Source of the DNA: Terana coerulea
Lineage: Eukaryota; Basidiomycota; Agaricomycetes; Polyporales; Phanerochaetaceae
NCBI GenBank assembly: GCA_024811115.1
Contig: JAKOGH010000790.1
Span: forward strand, 186,001-250,000
Length of the DNA stretch: 64,000 bases
Direction: 5' to 3'
Notes under the pieces: model-generated
Told to the model about the DNA's origin: nothing
Seen by the model: the letters and a program-made list of their open reading frames with translations, nothing else
Databases searched by the model: none
Shown here: positions 34,397-45,078 of the stretch, one piece after another
How positions within the stretch are numbered: the first letter of the stretch is position 1
How the letters are laid out: each line of letters opens with the position of its first letter
Translations under genes and position numbers: made by a program

Positions 34397-36171
34397 ATGT
34401 CGTTTCTTGTTGGAGATGTTACCAATGCAGATCTCAAACACTCGTATGTCCAGCCTATCTCCCATATACGGGACACTGCGGATCTCCAAGACGGTCAACT
34501 GGTCGAGTTTCTTGGGCATATCATTCGATGGAACCGTAGTAACTGTGTCTCAGAGAGCATATGCCGCAGGTCAGATTTATTCTTCTTCTTCACTTCCGGA
34601 AACCGTTTCTGAATAGTTTTAGCTGGCGAGTTATAGGAGACTCGTCATGCGACGCTGCTTTGGATGCCCTCTTCCGAGACACAAGCAGCGTCGGCAAAGA
34701 CCTTCTGGAGGTCCTGCAGGAACATGTCACTCGTAATTTAGAGCCTGATGATGCCAGTTCATTTCTCGATGAAATACATCAAGCTCCACCCGCTACCATC
34801 TGCATTACAGACAAGGACGTAAAGCTAGGAAAAGCGCTGTTTCTCGACCACGCCTTACAGATAATGCAAGCGCTGCTGCATTATAGTCTAGCCGGGGGAT
34901 TTGCAAGGTTAGTGCAGGGTAAAAATGTTCCATTATGGAACTCATCAAGGATACAGCCCACGGATTGTGCGCACATTGAATGCAGTGTCGTATCTAATGC
35001 CACCCCAAGGATCAAGGTCAGAGGACGTCTTGGGCTCGAGCAAGACGGCGGCCTCTAAGGTATCGGACGACAGGACATTTTCCCGGCTATTGGAAACGTT
35101 TCAGTTCGTTCTGGACGTCATGGGGTGTGTTGCCCAGCCCCCTGGCGAGAAAGTCCAAGCCGGAAATACTGAATCACCCTCATCTTACCTGTTACCCGGT
35201 GGAGAAGGCTGGAAAGCAGCTGTGCGGGTGCGAATGCTGCATGGCGTAGCTCGGAGGAGGGTACGGCAACGTTTCACCCGCGAAGGATCTTACGACGAAG
35301 AGGTGGAAGGTGTACCCGTCAGTCAAGAGGATATGGCCGCAACGTCAGTGAATATCATTGCAGTGAATGCATTACAATTTACGGATCAAACACCCAATAG
35401 CTTGGCCTCGTTCTCAACAGTCCCCATATGGACCCTGAAGCGATTGGGCTTGACACCTCCTCCAGAGCAAGTCCGTGCATACCTCGCACTCTGGCGGCAC
35501 GTCGGATTCTACCTCGGCGTCTCACCCGCGATATTGGGACGCTACTTTACCGAACCCCGCGTCGCGGACCACTTCCCTCGCCTCCGTCGTCATCGACCTC
35601 TTCTCCTCGGACATGCCCCTCGACCCCGCCACGATCCCGACGATCCCGATCCTGCGCGCCGTCTCCGACCGGCCGCCGCGCGGGCCTCGCTCGCGTACAA
35701 CTGCGCCGTCACGCGCTACGTCGTCGGCGACGCGCTCGCCGATCACCTCGGGCTCCCGCGCACGTCGCCCCGCATGGCGGTCACGCTGCGCTGGAACCTC
35801 TTCATCCACAAGATACCGGTGCTGTTTGGCGAATGGTACCCGCGCACGGCGTGGCTGGAGAAACGGCGCGCGGTGATGTGTGAGGGCTGCCGCGCGCCGT
35901 GCGCTGGAGCCTGGGGATGCGCCGCGCCTCTTTCCGTCCCAGAACCGACATTCGTCCTGCTGCGGGCGCGGACGCCGACGACATTGGCGGCGAGCTGGCA
36001 GACGCCGTGAAGGACGCCGAGGCTGTTACGCCAGACTTCGCGGGAGGAAAGATATTGGCCAGGCAGTGGAAGGAAGTGTTGGCCGAGATGATTGGAGTCT
36101 GTGCAGGCTTAGCGTTAAGCACATCTGCCATTATTTGGTTTACCGTCTCGCGGAGTGGAATCTTTTCATAG
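34397..36171 (+). CDS. MpaB/rubber-oxygenase (Lcp)-type haem protein, membrane-anchored
   Basis: Member of the MPAB_Lcp catalytic-domain family, whose known members are b-type haem oxygenases cleaving polyisoprenoid chains; fungal members are ER-bound. Seen: YGTHQGYSP-like start of the core, SPRIVRTLNAVSYL, FQFVLDVMG, WKAAVRVRMLHGVARRRV (with a candidate haem His), PVSQEDMAATSVNIIAVNAL, PPPEQVRAYLALWRHVGFYLGV, YNCAVTRYVVGDALADHLGL and a C-terminal hydrophobic anchor (GVCAGLALSTSAIIWFTV). Introns lie at about 34569-34620 and 34909-34968 (the latter ending GATACAG). The conserved reading of the middle (SVVIDLFSSDMPLDPATIP) lies in another frame, so compensating indels occur near 35576 and 35671-35690. 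A third near 35890-35900 joins CEGCRA to VRWSLGMRRASF. Substrate unknown. Confidence 0.83.
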
Positions 36172-36312
36172 AGCGTTGCGACCAGCAGCTTAGAGTTCTT
36201 GTCTTACACACACCTCATCATCCTACTTCTCCAATGAACAGAGGATTTGATACCATTAGTCATGTTGTATCCATATACGTTCCCGATGTATCATACATGG
36301 TCATAAATGTAT

Positions 36313-37859
36313 CTACAAGCATTGAGACTGCATTGTGGTCAGCGTCGTCTGGTGCCCGCAGTCAGCTGATAGACGTACGTAGTAAGCATTCTGCGCGGTA
36401 CATGTTGTGCCAGCAACGCAGGCGGTTCTGCAATAGAGTAAGTCAGTCATATTTCCCACCATATATATCAGAGGTAGTCAGAGGTAGAGAACTTACGGTC
36501 CCGTGAAGCCTTGCCCGCCGCACTGTCATAGGTTTATAAGAGATGAACGGTACACTCATGTGATATGTAACTCACTTGAGCGTATTTTGCTACAGTCCCA
36601 GCAGCAGAAGAGCTGCTTGGCGCAGCGGAGCTGACTACGCTAGTGGTAGGCGCCGTGGGCACTGCAACTGTCGACGCGCCGGCCGAACCACCACCATACA
36701 CCGACTGGGCCCAGTCTCCTGAACCGCCCCTAACATAATCTTCAATAAATCTCGCAGCAATTGTTAAGGGACAACCCAGCGTACTTGAGCACCACCGGTC
36801 CGCCCGGAATCGTGTAGTTCGGCGTGGTAGGTGTGATCTTGTAGAGCTGTACGAGGATGCCGGGGTCGTACGGGTCATAGGAGCCAGGGAGCGGGATGCC
36901 TGCCGGGAGAGTGACACTGCCGCCGTTCACGATTTGGACTTGGAGGCAGTTGGGGTAGAACTGGGCGCCGTATACTTCCGACGCGACGTGCAGACCGAGA
37001 ATCTGATGAGGGCGGACGTCTGTCAGAGCTGTGATGCTATGCTCGGGCAGGGTGTCTGACCTCGTGACGCAGAATGTATTCACCGTTCTTCAGGCCGGCG
37101 GGTATAGCCACGCTGTAAATCGAGTTCTTCAGGCGGATGAGCTCCTCACCCCAGGCACTATCTCCGCGGGGTGGATTATCTATGACAGTGAGTAGTCAGC
37201 TTTGTGGACACAAGAGAGGCGAGGTAGTTTAGCTCACATCCATCTTGGTCGATTTCTGAGATAATGGAGCTAAGTATGCAGGAGAGACAGATAATGTGCA
37301 CGGGTGTACTCACTAACCCACACGTTCCCGGTGTCACCTTTGAAGTTGGCGCACCCGTTGGGGCATGCCGCAATGTATGTCATAACCTTGATGGTGATTA
37401 GATGGAACGCGACGCAAGCCAACGAGAATGACAGCTCACAGGTCTGAAGTGTTATGAGCAACAGTATTTTTAGTATGTTTCAACCTCACTCACCCAGGGT
37501 GCACCGAATTCCAGTCAAGCCAATTGAACGTGACAAGACTTCCTGCATCCGCCTTTGCAAGCGGCGTAATTGGCGTATTCCCACCGGGCTATCCGAACAT
37601 GTCAACATCCACGCTACGCCATCGCATTACACGAGCATGCACGCACCCCGCAAGTGATGTCCGGACCCGTGAAGTTCGCCGCAGGCCCGTACGTGTTCAG
37701 CTTGCGCAGCGGGCTCGTCGGATCCACGGCAGCGTACGCATCCGCGGCTGGGTAAGTGGCGTAGGATGTTATGACGGAGTGCACCTGCCCGTGCGCGTGC
37801 ACGAGCCCGGCGGCGGCGGCGAGCAGGACGAGCGGCGCTGCACGCAAGGATGAAACCAT
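36313..37859 (-). CDS. AA9 lytic polysaccharide monooxygenase with CBM1
   Basis: Secreted copper enzyme that oxidatively cleaves cellulose. The signal peptide of about 22 residues ends VHA, leaving His1 (HGQVHSV). The second copper His is in HPGPVMTYIAACP, and the axial Tyr in GAQFYPNC. Also present: VKIDQDGYN, LKNGEYILRHE, LPGSYDPYDPGI, a Ser/Thr/Ala linker, and CBM1 ([29 protein letters not shown] split over three exons). Eleven exons by my reading: 37647-37859, 37494-37588, 37440-37443, 37314-37386, 37238-37255, 37061-37179, 36785-37002, 36576-36729, 36497-36522, 36379-36427, 36313-36327. All introns are GT..AG and 50-69 bp. The reading is continuous with no indel. It converges on the oxygenase gene, 141 bp away. 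Expression on cellulose is typical of the family. Confidence 0.95.
37440..37443 (-). other. 4-nt microexon (ACCT) in the AA9 gene
   Basis: It lies between a 50-bp intron (37444-37493, GTGAGT..TTCAG, with TACTAAA) and a 53-bp intron (37387-37439, GTGAGC..TCAAG, with CTAAT). It completes the Gly codon and supplies the Pro codon of HPGPVMTY. Confidence 0.75.
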
Positions 37860-38707
37860 GTAGTGAGTTAAGCCTAGAGGCGAGACTCACTGTGAGGAGG
37901 ACGCTAAGACATGGAGGATATATAGGCATTATGAAACCGGAGAGGACGTCACTCGACAGGAAGAACCATGGAAAGAGGGCTCTTAGCCTGCTTGTAGCTT
38001 GCGCGAGCGGCACATTGGCGGAGAAGGTCCTGTCTGAAAAAGTATCCAGTGTCTTGCGTTGCCAGTCATCGGTTGTTGCCTTATGTATCGTGCCGCGGAG
38101 CGTGCGTCGTCCTGGGGTAAATGCGGGGTGATGTAAGTCTCATTGAAGGCATACGAATGGCTCCCGGCTATGTGTCGGTCTATGCGAGGCACTTCGGCCC
38201 CGCGGAACTTCCGAGAAATAGACTAAGAGACAATGGTGCAAGGCAACATATCTTATGGAAGCTTGGCATGTGTTACTTGCGCAGAAGGAGTGTGAATGTG
38301 CTCATAGGTCCGTTGCCTTCAGGACAACGCTCGAAGATCGAAGGAACGTGCCTGTATGCATCCTCGTATGAAAACGGCGGTCGAAATGTAGATAATTGTG
38401 ATGCGTACCGTCAAGTAGAGTACGTCATCTCGATGTCGTAACAAGTCGCAAAAGTTGCAAGCAACATCCTTGCTGGTGATGAGGGTTTGAGGTCGCTGGC
38501 GCTAAAGCGTCCTACAGACAAGTGAGCCTGGTCGCACATGCTCGCGGTGATAGAAGCTTCCTGTGAATTGAATATATTACACCGCCAGACAAGAACATAT
38601 ACGTGGTAGATCGACAACAAGGGTACGCAGAGAAAACATGTACGAGGAACGTTGGTAGAGAGCGAGCGGAGCTGACGAGACGGACACGAGTGTGTGCGGC
38701 GAACGGT
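37860..38707. other. Intergenic, AA9 promoter
   Basis: Upstream of AA9 and downstream of PCNA. A CCCCGC sequence near 38195 fits the reverse of a Cre1/CreA (SYGGRG) site, a weak hint of carbon repression. No gene supported. Confidence 0.4.
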
Positions 38708-40087
38708 TTAGTCGTCACCGATTTTGGGTGCGAGGTAGTATCGGATGTGGCCTTGGCCGAACTCGTACGAGACCTACACGAGGGGAAATAGTGAGCGGAG
38801 GCCAGTAAATAAGCGAGCTGGCCTGACTAACCAGTAGTGGGACGTCGTTGCTCATCATGAGCTGCACCACATTCGAGAGTGAGGCGCTCTTGGAGAAGTT
38901 GACGAGGTATTTCAGACTGAATGTCAGGTTAACATGTGCATTGAGCTCGATGCGGACGCCGTCAGGGACGTCATCGTCCCCATCGTCTTTCGACTTGCCC
39001 TTCTTCGCCTTCTTCACAGGTTTTTCAGCAGACTAGTGCGATACAGATCAGCTGATGCTCTGACCAAGCGAATTGGAAGATAGACATACCTTGCCAGGAG
39101 CCTTCTTGCGCTTCTTGCCCGACGGATCCTCGTCCTGCTCCTCTTCGCCGTCACTGTCGAGCTTAAACTCGCCCTCGTCGTCCTCGCCCTCCTCACCTTC
39201 CATCTCAACGTCCTCACCTTCCTCCTTCTTGACCTTCTCCTTCTTGACCTTCTTCTTCTTCTCGCCATCTTCGCCTTCGTCCTCTTCGTTGTCTTCCGCC
39301 TCCTCATCTTCGTCATCCTCCTCCTTCTTGACCTTGCTACTACTGCCCTTCTTGCCGTTCGCACCTGCAGTATCCGTGTGCCGCAGGAGGATGTTGCCAT
39401 TCGCAGCCTCGCCTTCGCTCGCGAAGCGGACGCCCTCCTTAGAGACCTCAATGCGGACGCTCTCGCCAAGCTGCGAAAGGTCGCGCACAATGCGCGTGAA
39501 CTCGCCCGACGGCAACGTGACGCGTGCGTCATAGTCAGTGTCGGGAATGCCGAGGGTGTCCGAGTCGATGTCCATGAGTTTCATTTGGTACTCTGCGATA
39601 CGGTCTGTGTCTGTTCAACCGTGGGTCAATATCTGTTTCTGCAATCGCCAATGTAGACGCACTTCGCGCCTCATATATGAGATTAAGGATGTCCGCGTCG
39701 TCTGCGGCGGTGAGCGTGCACAGGTCGTCATCCTTGGCGCACTTAAGGACCTTGGTCAGAGACGTCAGGTTCACACCGAGCGGCATCGGGCGGTCGCAGC
39801 GGTAGCGTTTGAAGCCGGTTGCGTTAAGTTTGACCGCGACGAGCGCGACGTGGGAGTTGTCCATCGCTTGAAGAGTCTGCGCACGCGTGAGTGGCCGCCA
39901 CGATTAACAATATAAGACGTACAATGCCCTCTTCTGTACACTCAAAATTCGCATCGGTAACCAGCTCCTTGATTGCTGGAGCAGGAATCACAGGTTGAAT
40001 TTGATGTTCACTGAAGGTAGAGAGGTTAGACATACCGTCCAGGAGCCTTTTGAGGATGCCGGCCTCAGAAAGTTTAGCTTCAAGCAT
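38708..40087 (-). CDS. POL30: PCNA sliding clamp with a long charged insertion
   Basis: Homotrimeric DNA clamp for replication and repair. Motifs: MLEAKLSEAGILKRLLDA, an in-frame intron starting GTATGT (the ORF reads through it), IKELVTDANFECTEEGI, AMDNSHVALVAVKL, FKRYRCDRPMPLGVNLTSL, the interdomain loop EYQMKLMDIDSDTLGIPD, LPSGEFTRIVRDLSQLG, GVRFASEGEAANGNILLRHT, then about 120 Lys/Glu/Asp-rich residues where human PCNA has about 9, VRIELNAHVNLTFSLKYL, LVNFSKSASLS, VPLLVSYEFGQGHIRYYLAPKIGDD. The insertion is in the domain 2 loop before the second half of the clamp fold; the core on either side is intact. An intron (GTATGT..CACTAG) lies within the inserted part. Three MluI boxes upstream suggest G1/S control. 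Confidence 0.95.
38958..39374 (-). other. PCNA charged insertion (includes one intron)
   Basis: Encodes about 120 residues between NGNILLRHT and VRIELNAH: Gly/Ser/Lys start, alternating Glu/Asp blocks and KKKKVKKEKVKKEEG-type Lys blocks, then KKRKKAPGK and KKAKKGKSKDDGDDD. KKRKK and KKAKKGK resemble nuclear-localisation or DNA-backbone-binding patches. Confidence 0.85.
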
Positions 40088-40856
40088 TTTGCTCTGTGTT
40101 CACTATTTTGTCGCGATGATGTCTTCGCAAAGACGTGTACAGGAAGATAAGAAAGAGACAGAGAGGTAGTAGTAGAGGAAGTGAGAGAGACGCAGCGAGG
40201 TAGAACGCGTCTTTTGAAGCTGCTCACGCACCGTCACGAGCATGTCACACGTCACGCGTCACGCGTCACGTTCCAGCTCGCGATCATCACGCGCGTGTAC
40301 TTAGGTACTCCGTCCAGTATCGCTTGCCCTGACGTATCATCCCCGCTAGACCTCAGAGCGGCTGGTACTGACCTTGGGTACATGTACCGGGTGTATGCGT
40401 CGCTGACGTTGTGGATAAACTTGTGCAGGGACATAAATTGCTGTTTGTACCCCTGCTATATAAGTACTGCAAGTATTAGAAATAATAACAAGCGTCCTAG
40501 GTGCGCCTGTGGTACACCCAAAGATCACACACAACATATGAAGCGTCGCAGATGACCTATTGTTTGGACTATATCCTGATGTATACGAACGAGGCTGACC
40601 ATCTTGGGACCACTGCATAACAATCGTGTAGAAAGTCAGCCTCACGGTCAGCCCCATGCAAGCCTCATATGATCATGCGCCTATTATGCCTAGCTGTATG
40701 TCTTACAATCTTCTTGCCATCTCCCATTTCCCGTCTTCATCATACTGCCCTGGTGGTTGCAACTTCGTTGACCGGAGTATTTGCCTGTGCCCTAGTACAC
40801 GTGCCAATTAGCACCCCTTCGCTAGCCCTCACACCCGCATCCTCCAGATATAACCA
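40088..40856. other. Divergent promoter between PCNA and an unknown gene
   Basis: Contains the MluI-box cluster (separate entry). No gene supported. Confidence 0.6.
40205..40266. promoter_or_regulatory. Three MluI cell-cycle boxes (ACGCGT) upstream of PCNA
   Basis: ACGCGT at 40205-40210, 40254-40259 and 40261-40266, 118-180 bp before the PCNA ATG; the last two sit in a CACGCGTCACGCGTCACG run. ACGCGT is the palindromic target of MBF (Mbp1/Swi6-type) factors that drive G1/S genes, PCNA included, in yeasts. Confidence 0.7.
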
Positions 40857-42099
40857 ATGTCTACGGGAGACCGCTCGCAGATGTCGAGTCTCAACACCAA
40901 CCTCGGAGAGAGCCTCAAGTTCAAGATGCGCCGGGCGCGCATCGACGAGCTCGAACGCATGCAGGAGCTCGAGGACCTGGACGACCTCGGGATGACGTCT
41001 GGGCAGCGGCGGGTGCTTGCCGACACGTTCGCCTGCGTAGCAATGGACTTCGAGGACCTAGACGGCTTGAGCTGGCAAACCGAGCAGGCGCGGGAGATGC
41101 TCGACGATTGGGTACGTGCTCTGTGTTTCCTTTCCCAGGCTTCATTATCCTGATACTGGGCGCGAACGGCAGCATGTCAAGCAGGCAGCTACAGTCGCCC
41201 GCAATACACGCCGCGCACAAGGCCTTCTGCCCCTCGCACGGACGTCTGGCATCGATGACAGCGCGAGCGCATTCTTCGTCCCTCTTCCAGCCATGGCCCG
41301 TGTTAGGCCACGCATTCCAGCAGCGCTCGCGGGCGGGTTGCCCATGGCGCGATCGGACAGCAGCATGACCGTGCTCGGTGACGGCATGGATGCCGACCTG
41401 GAGGATGGTGAAGATGACCTGGCACTACAACATGGCACATGGACGCAGACAGCCCGTGCATCCGCGACGCGTACCATCATGCAGGCGGCTGCGCGGCGGC
41501 AAGCACTGTCGGCCTTCGCCACCGTCGGGAGGAGCAGGAACCGAGCGAGTCGGGCGCTGCCGGCAATACCGACGCAGTTCGCGACGATGCGCGCCCCGGC
41601 TTGGAAAAGCGACCGGAAGAAGGGCGCGATAGAGCGATATCTCGAGTCAGGCGGTGCGGTCTTGGGCCCGTTGGGTGGCATCTTTGCTTCGAAGTCCGAT
41701 TCCATGCTGGGGACGAGTGCAAAGCATCATGACCGCACGGAAGAGGCGGAAGACATCTCTGAGGAGCTGCAAGACGTACACTATGCCCCTGTTCCACCAC
41801 CCATCATCGTATCGTCACCCCGTCTTGGCGGGACTACGAATATGCTGTGGGGAGCAACCACTCATGGCCCGCGGACTGGCAGCCCAAAACTTGGAAGCCC
41901 AAGGCTTGGAAGTCCGGGGATGGGAACGCGTAGACAAGAGAACCCAGCGAGCCCACGCAACAGCTTCCACCGGGACCGGTGCAGTATCGCAAGGTGTAGA
42001 GCTGGAAGGGGCCGAGCAGTGTCTTTCGAAGCTAAATCTGCGGGCAGATTGCTTGCTACCAGCCAAGATAAACTAGGTGTTATTGGTTTAGGTATATAA
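40857..42099 (+). CDS. Uncharacterised protein with charged helical N-terminus
   Basis: Not recognised. The ATG at 40857 gives MSTGDRSQMSSLNTNLGESL, then a Lys/Arg/Glu-rich helix (FKMRRARIDELERMQELEDL) and DDLGMTSGQRRVLADTFACV. An intron starts GTACGT at 41112 and ends CGGCAG at about 41174 (EMLDDW joined to HVKQAATVARNTRRAQ). The rest is Ala/Arg/Ser-rich with a small GSPKLGSPRLGSPGMG repeat. In the open frame it ends at 42099. A frame change near 41965 would instead give QLPPGPVQYRKV and a stop near 42000, which looks more natural, so the C-terminus is uncertain. Divergent from PCNA over a shared promoter region. Confidence 0.6.
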
Positions 42100-42864
42100 T
42101 GCGTATCATGTATGAAGATGATGTAAACCGTACTCATGGACTCCATGCTGCTGTACTCAAAGCGTAACCCGATGTCGTGAGCATGATATCAAATGACGGT
42201 AAGAAGCTCACCAAGCACTGCCCACAGACGTACACTCTCAGTCTGATGACCGGCAGGCCAGTCAAAGCCTCGTGAATGCGCTGTGAAGACTGGTTACACT
42301 GGTCAGACCATGCGTACCTGCCAGTGATAATTGTTCTGCAACCTCCAAAGCGTCAGACTCGCCTATTCTGCTGCACAACCCTGAGTTGTGCTTGACAACC
42401 AAGCGAAGCCTCGTGTACACAGTGCAAAGCGAAACAATAGTAGCGTTGCAACGTGGTGAGACGCCACAACGACTTTCGCCTACAAGCCTATTCACGGGAG
42501 TTGCCGGCGCACTATTGTCTGCGCGCCTACTTCCGCTTATGGAAGCGCCGCCGTGATACCAAATAACACCAAGCGGCGCTTACGCCCACAATTCCCCGAA
42601 GCGGCAATGGGCGGCTCGAACCGCTCTCCCTCCGCTTCGCTTTTGTTCTCCGTTTGGCTTGCGTTCTCCTCGTGAAGCTCGAAAGACAATGGCGAGACTA
42701 CAATTGTCGAAGATGCATCTCATCCCTGCGACGGTATATTACCTCTGGCCACTTCGCTTCAGACCCTTGTGTCTTCCACATCCTCTTACTCGTCTTGACG
42801 ACGTAGACGACCTTCAACGATCAGTACCTGCCTCGCATAGATTGCACTCACGACATATATCACG
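42100..42864. other. Intergenic
   Basis: No supported gene; the sequence before 42865 is the promoter of the next gene. Confidence 0.5.
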
Positions 42865-45078
42865 ATGAACTCTAGTGAGTGGCTTCAGTCAGTGGCTTAG
42901 ACTTTCTGAAGCTTACATTGTGTCCATCAGTTCTCTCGAACTTGAACATCAAACGCCGCGCTCGTGTTGCGAAGACCGCGACATCTCCATCTAAGGCCAA
43001 GCCTCTCGACATCCTCCCTGACTTGAAGGAGCTCGCGGAGGAAGAAGAAGACAAGTCGCCCTCTGCAGCATCTACCTCAAGTGCATACATCCCCTGCCCA
43101 AGCTCCACATCCCGCACCTGGCTGCATCGCTCGACGCCTCCTCGAAAAGCGCGACTCGCGGCGCGTGGTCCTCACTGGCGTGGAAGGCTTGTCGTTCGAC
43201 GACTTCTTCCCCCTGTATGCAGAGCCCCCACGTCGGGCACCTTCACCTCCCACTTCCCGCCCAAGCCGAGCATCTCGCACCGACAACTCATTAGACAGCA
43301 TTGAGCTTCGCTTTGCCGGCCTCAACCTCCCGTTCGCGCAAGTCCCGATCACGCCCACCCTGTCCCAAAGCGGCCGCAGCTCTTCGCCCACGCCTTCTTT
43401 CGCAAGCAGTGTCTCGACGAATACTGTATCATCCGCCGCCTCAGCTTCGTCTGTATGCGCCAAGGTCGTGACCCCACCGACTTCAGATGACGAAGCTCCC
43501 GAATTCTTCACTTCCGGACTCGCGCGCGCGCCGACATTCAAGTCGCAGCGCGGCACTATTGGGTACCTTCCCGGTGCACGGAAACAGCGCAGCGCGAGCG
43601 AGAAGAGCATTGTTGATCTCAACCTCAAAGGGCAGCAGAACGACGAGGATGCATCATGGTTTGCTCTGGATATCAGCGACTCGTTCAGCTTGGATTCGCC
43701 TGTTGAATCTTCCTCAATGCCCGCTGCACCAAAGACGTCGGCCGCTGGAATAAACGGCCGTGTGGGCAGGAGCCGGTTCAGCAAGCCTCTTCCATCGGTC
43801 CCAAGGCTGTCTCTTCAGGTACGCCAGTTGTCTCAGCGATACATACACTTTGATGCTGACGCATATATGCAGTCGATTAGCAGCCCGTTGCCAAATGTGC
43901 AAGTAGACCCCGCCTCCCCTACCAACAGGCGCAGGTCGTACATCCCTAACCGACCGCCGCCACCGCCACCGATTCGTATTGTCGACTGCGACTCGAACAT
44001 CATTATTGCGCCGCCGACACCCGACACCGCGACTATCACGGACTCTCCAACCATGGAAGAAAAGACGGAGGAGTTGCTTGCTTTGCTTGCCACCGCCGCT
44101 CTCTCCTCCGCGCCCGCCTTGGCACTGCCAGCTGGGCCTTCCAGGCTCTCGTGCATCTCGGCAGCCAGTCCCATAACCATGACGCCGAGCAGTCCCAACT
44201 TTGTTGTCCCCACCCCCACTACCGCGACGCCTGTTGAGTCTTTCGATTCGCGTCCTCTCCCTCGCTTCTCCGTTCCGGCCGACATCTCCGACGTCTTTGA
44301 CGAGGCGGAGATAAGCGATGTGCGCGATACATTTGTGGGAGAGGAGCTTGACATCGACGCGCTCGAGTGGCTGCCCGATTCCGACCAGGAAGACGACGAG
44401 GACGACTTGCCGACGACCCCGCGCAGCGCGAAAAGTGTCAGCCTGTACTCACAGGCATCGATGCCTCGCTTCGTCTCCTCTGAGCTGGACATCGACGCCA
44501 TTCCTCTGGAGCCGTGCACCCCTGCCTTATCGTCGTTCTTCGACACTCCAATGGATGATTGCTACAATGGCATTCCCATACCCGACAGCCCTCTCATCTG
44601 CCCCCTTGACGACTTCGAGTTCCCCAGAGAACGTGTCCTCCGGTCGAGGTGGTCATCGTCGACGCTCGCTGAGTCTCTCGCCGACCAGCGGGTCGCGGGC
44701 TGGATGGGTCGCTTCGCCTTCGGTAGTGGCGCGGGCAGGAAAAGCAGCGAGCGCGACCGTTCGCCCACCAAGGCCTCGTTCTCGCTCAAGTCACCGTCCA
44801 TGCCGACCTTCAACCTCCCGAAGCCCGCCTTCTCGACGCCGACGAAGAAGGCCTCCGTGCCCTCGACGCCCACGTCCGGCTCGCCGTTCAGCTCGCCGAC
44901 CAAGACGTTCTCGTCGCCGTCCAAGTCTTCGCGCTACAGCCACGGCCTGCGTCACCGCGAGAGCACCAGCAGCCTGTGCGCGTCGGACTCGGGCGACTCT
45001 ATCCTAAGTGCGTCCAGCTCGGGCTCCAACGGGCTGAGGCGCAAGCCCATCCCGCTTGAGATCTTTTTGCGAGGTTGA
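42865..45078 (+). CDS. Large Ser/Pro-rich unknown protein
   Basis: Not recognised. A 10-nt first coding exon (ATG AAC TCT A, 42865-42874) is followed by an intron of 56 bp (GTGAGT..CATCAG) and SNLNIKRRARVAKTATSPSK, a basic, possibly nuclear-targeting start. Then DILPDLKELAEEEEDKSPSA. The frame changes near 43090-43130 into CIARRLLEKRDSRRVVLTGV, EGLSFDDFFPLYAEPP and about 600 more residues: Ser/Thr/Pro-rich, with acidic stretches (DALEWLPDSDQEDDEDDLP), a PPPPPPIRIVD segment and many SP/TP sites (PTKASFSLKSPSMPTFNLPK). It ends RRKPIPLEIFLRG. Mostly disordered, rich in potential proline-directed phosphorylation sites. The FDDFFPLY and RKPIPLE blocks look like conserved short motifs. Confidence 0.7.

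Noticed and set aside
35428..35883. Arg/Ser/Pro-rich overlapping ORFs inside the oxygenase gene
   Set aside because: Out-of-frame readings of GC-rich coding sequence; part of one is the displaced true frame caused by indels.
34397..37859. Biosynthetic or degradative cluster of the oxygenase and AA9 genes
   Set aside because: Only two genes, convergent, flanked by Sin3 and PCNA; no shared promoter or pathway logic.
39073..39534. Plus-strand ORF made largely of Ser, Phe and Leu
   Set aside because: Exact antisense shadow of the Lys/Glu-rich PCNA insertion; no independent coding signal.
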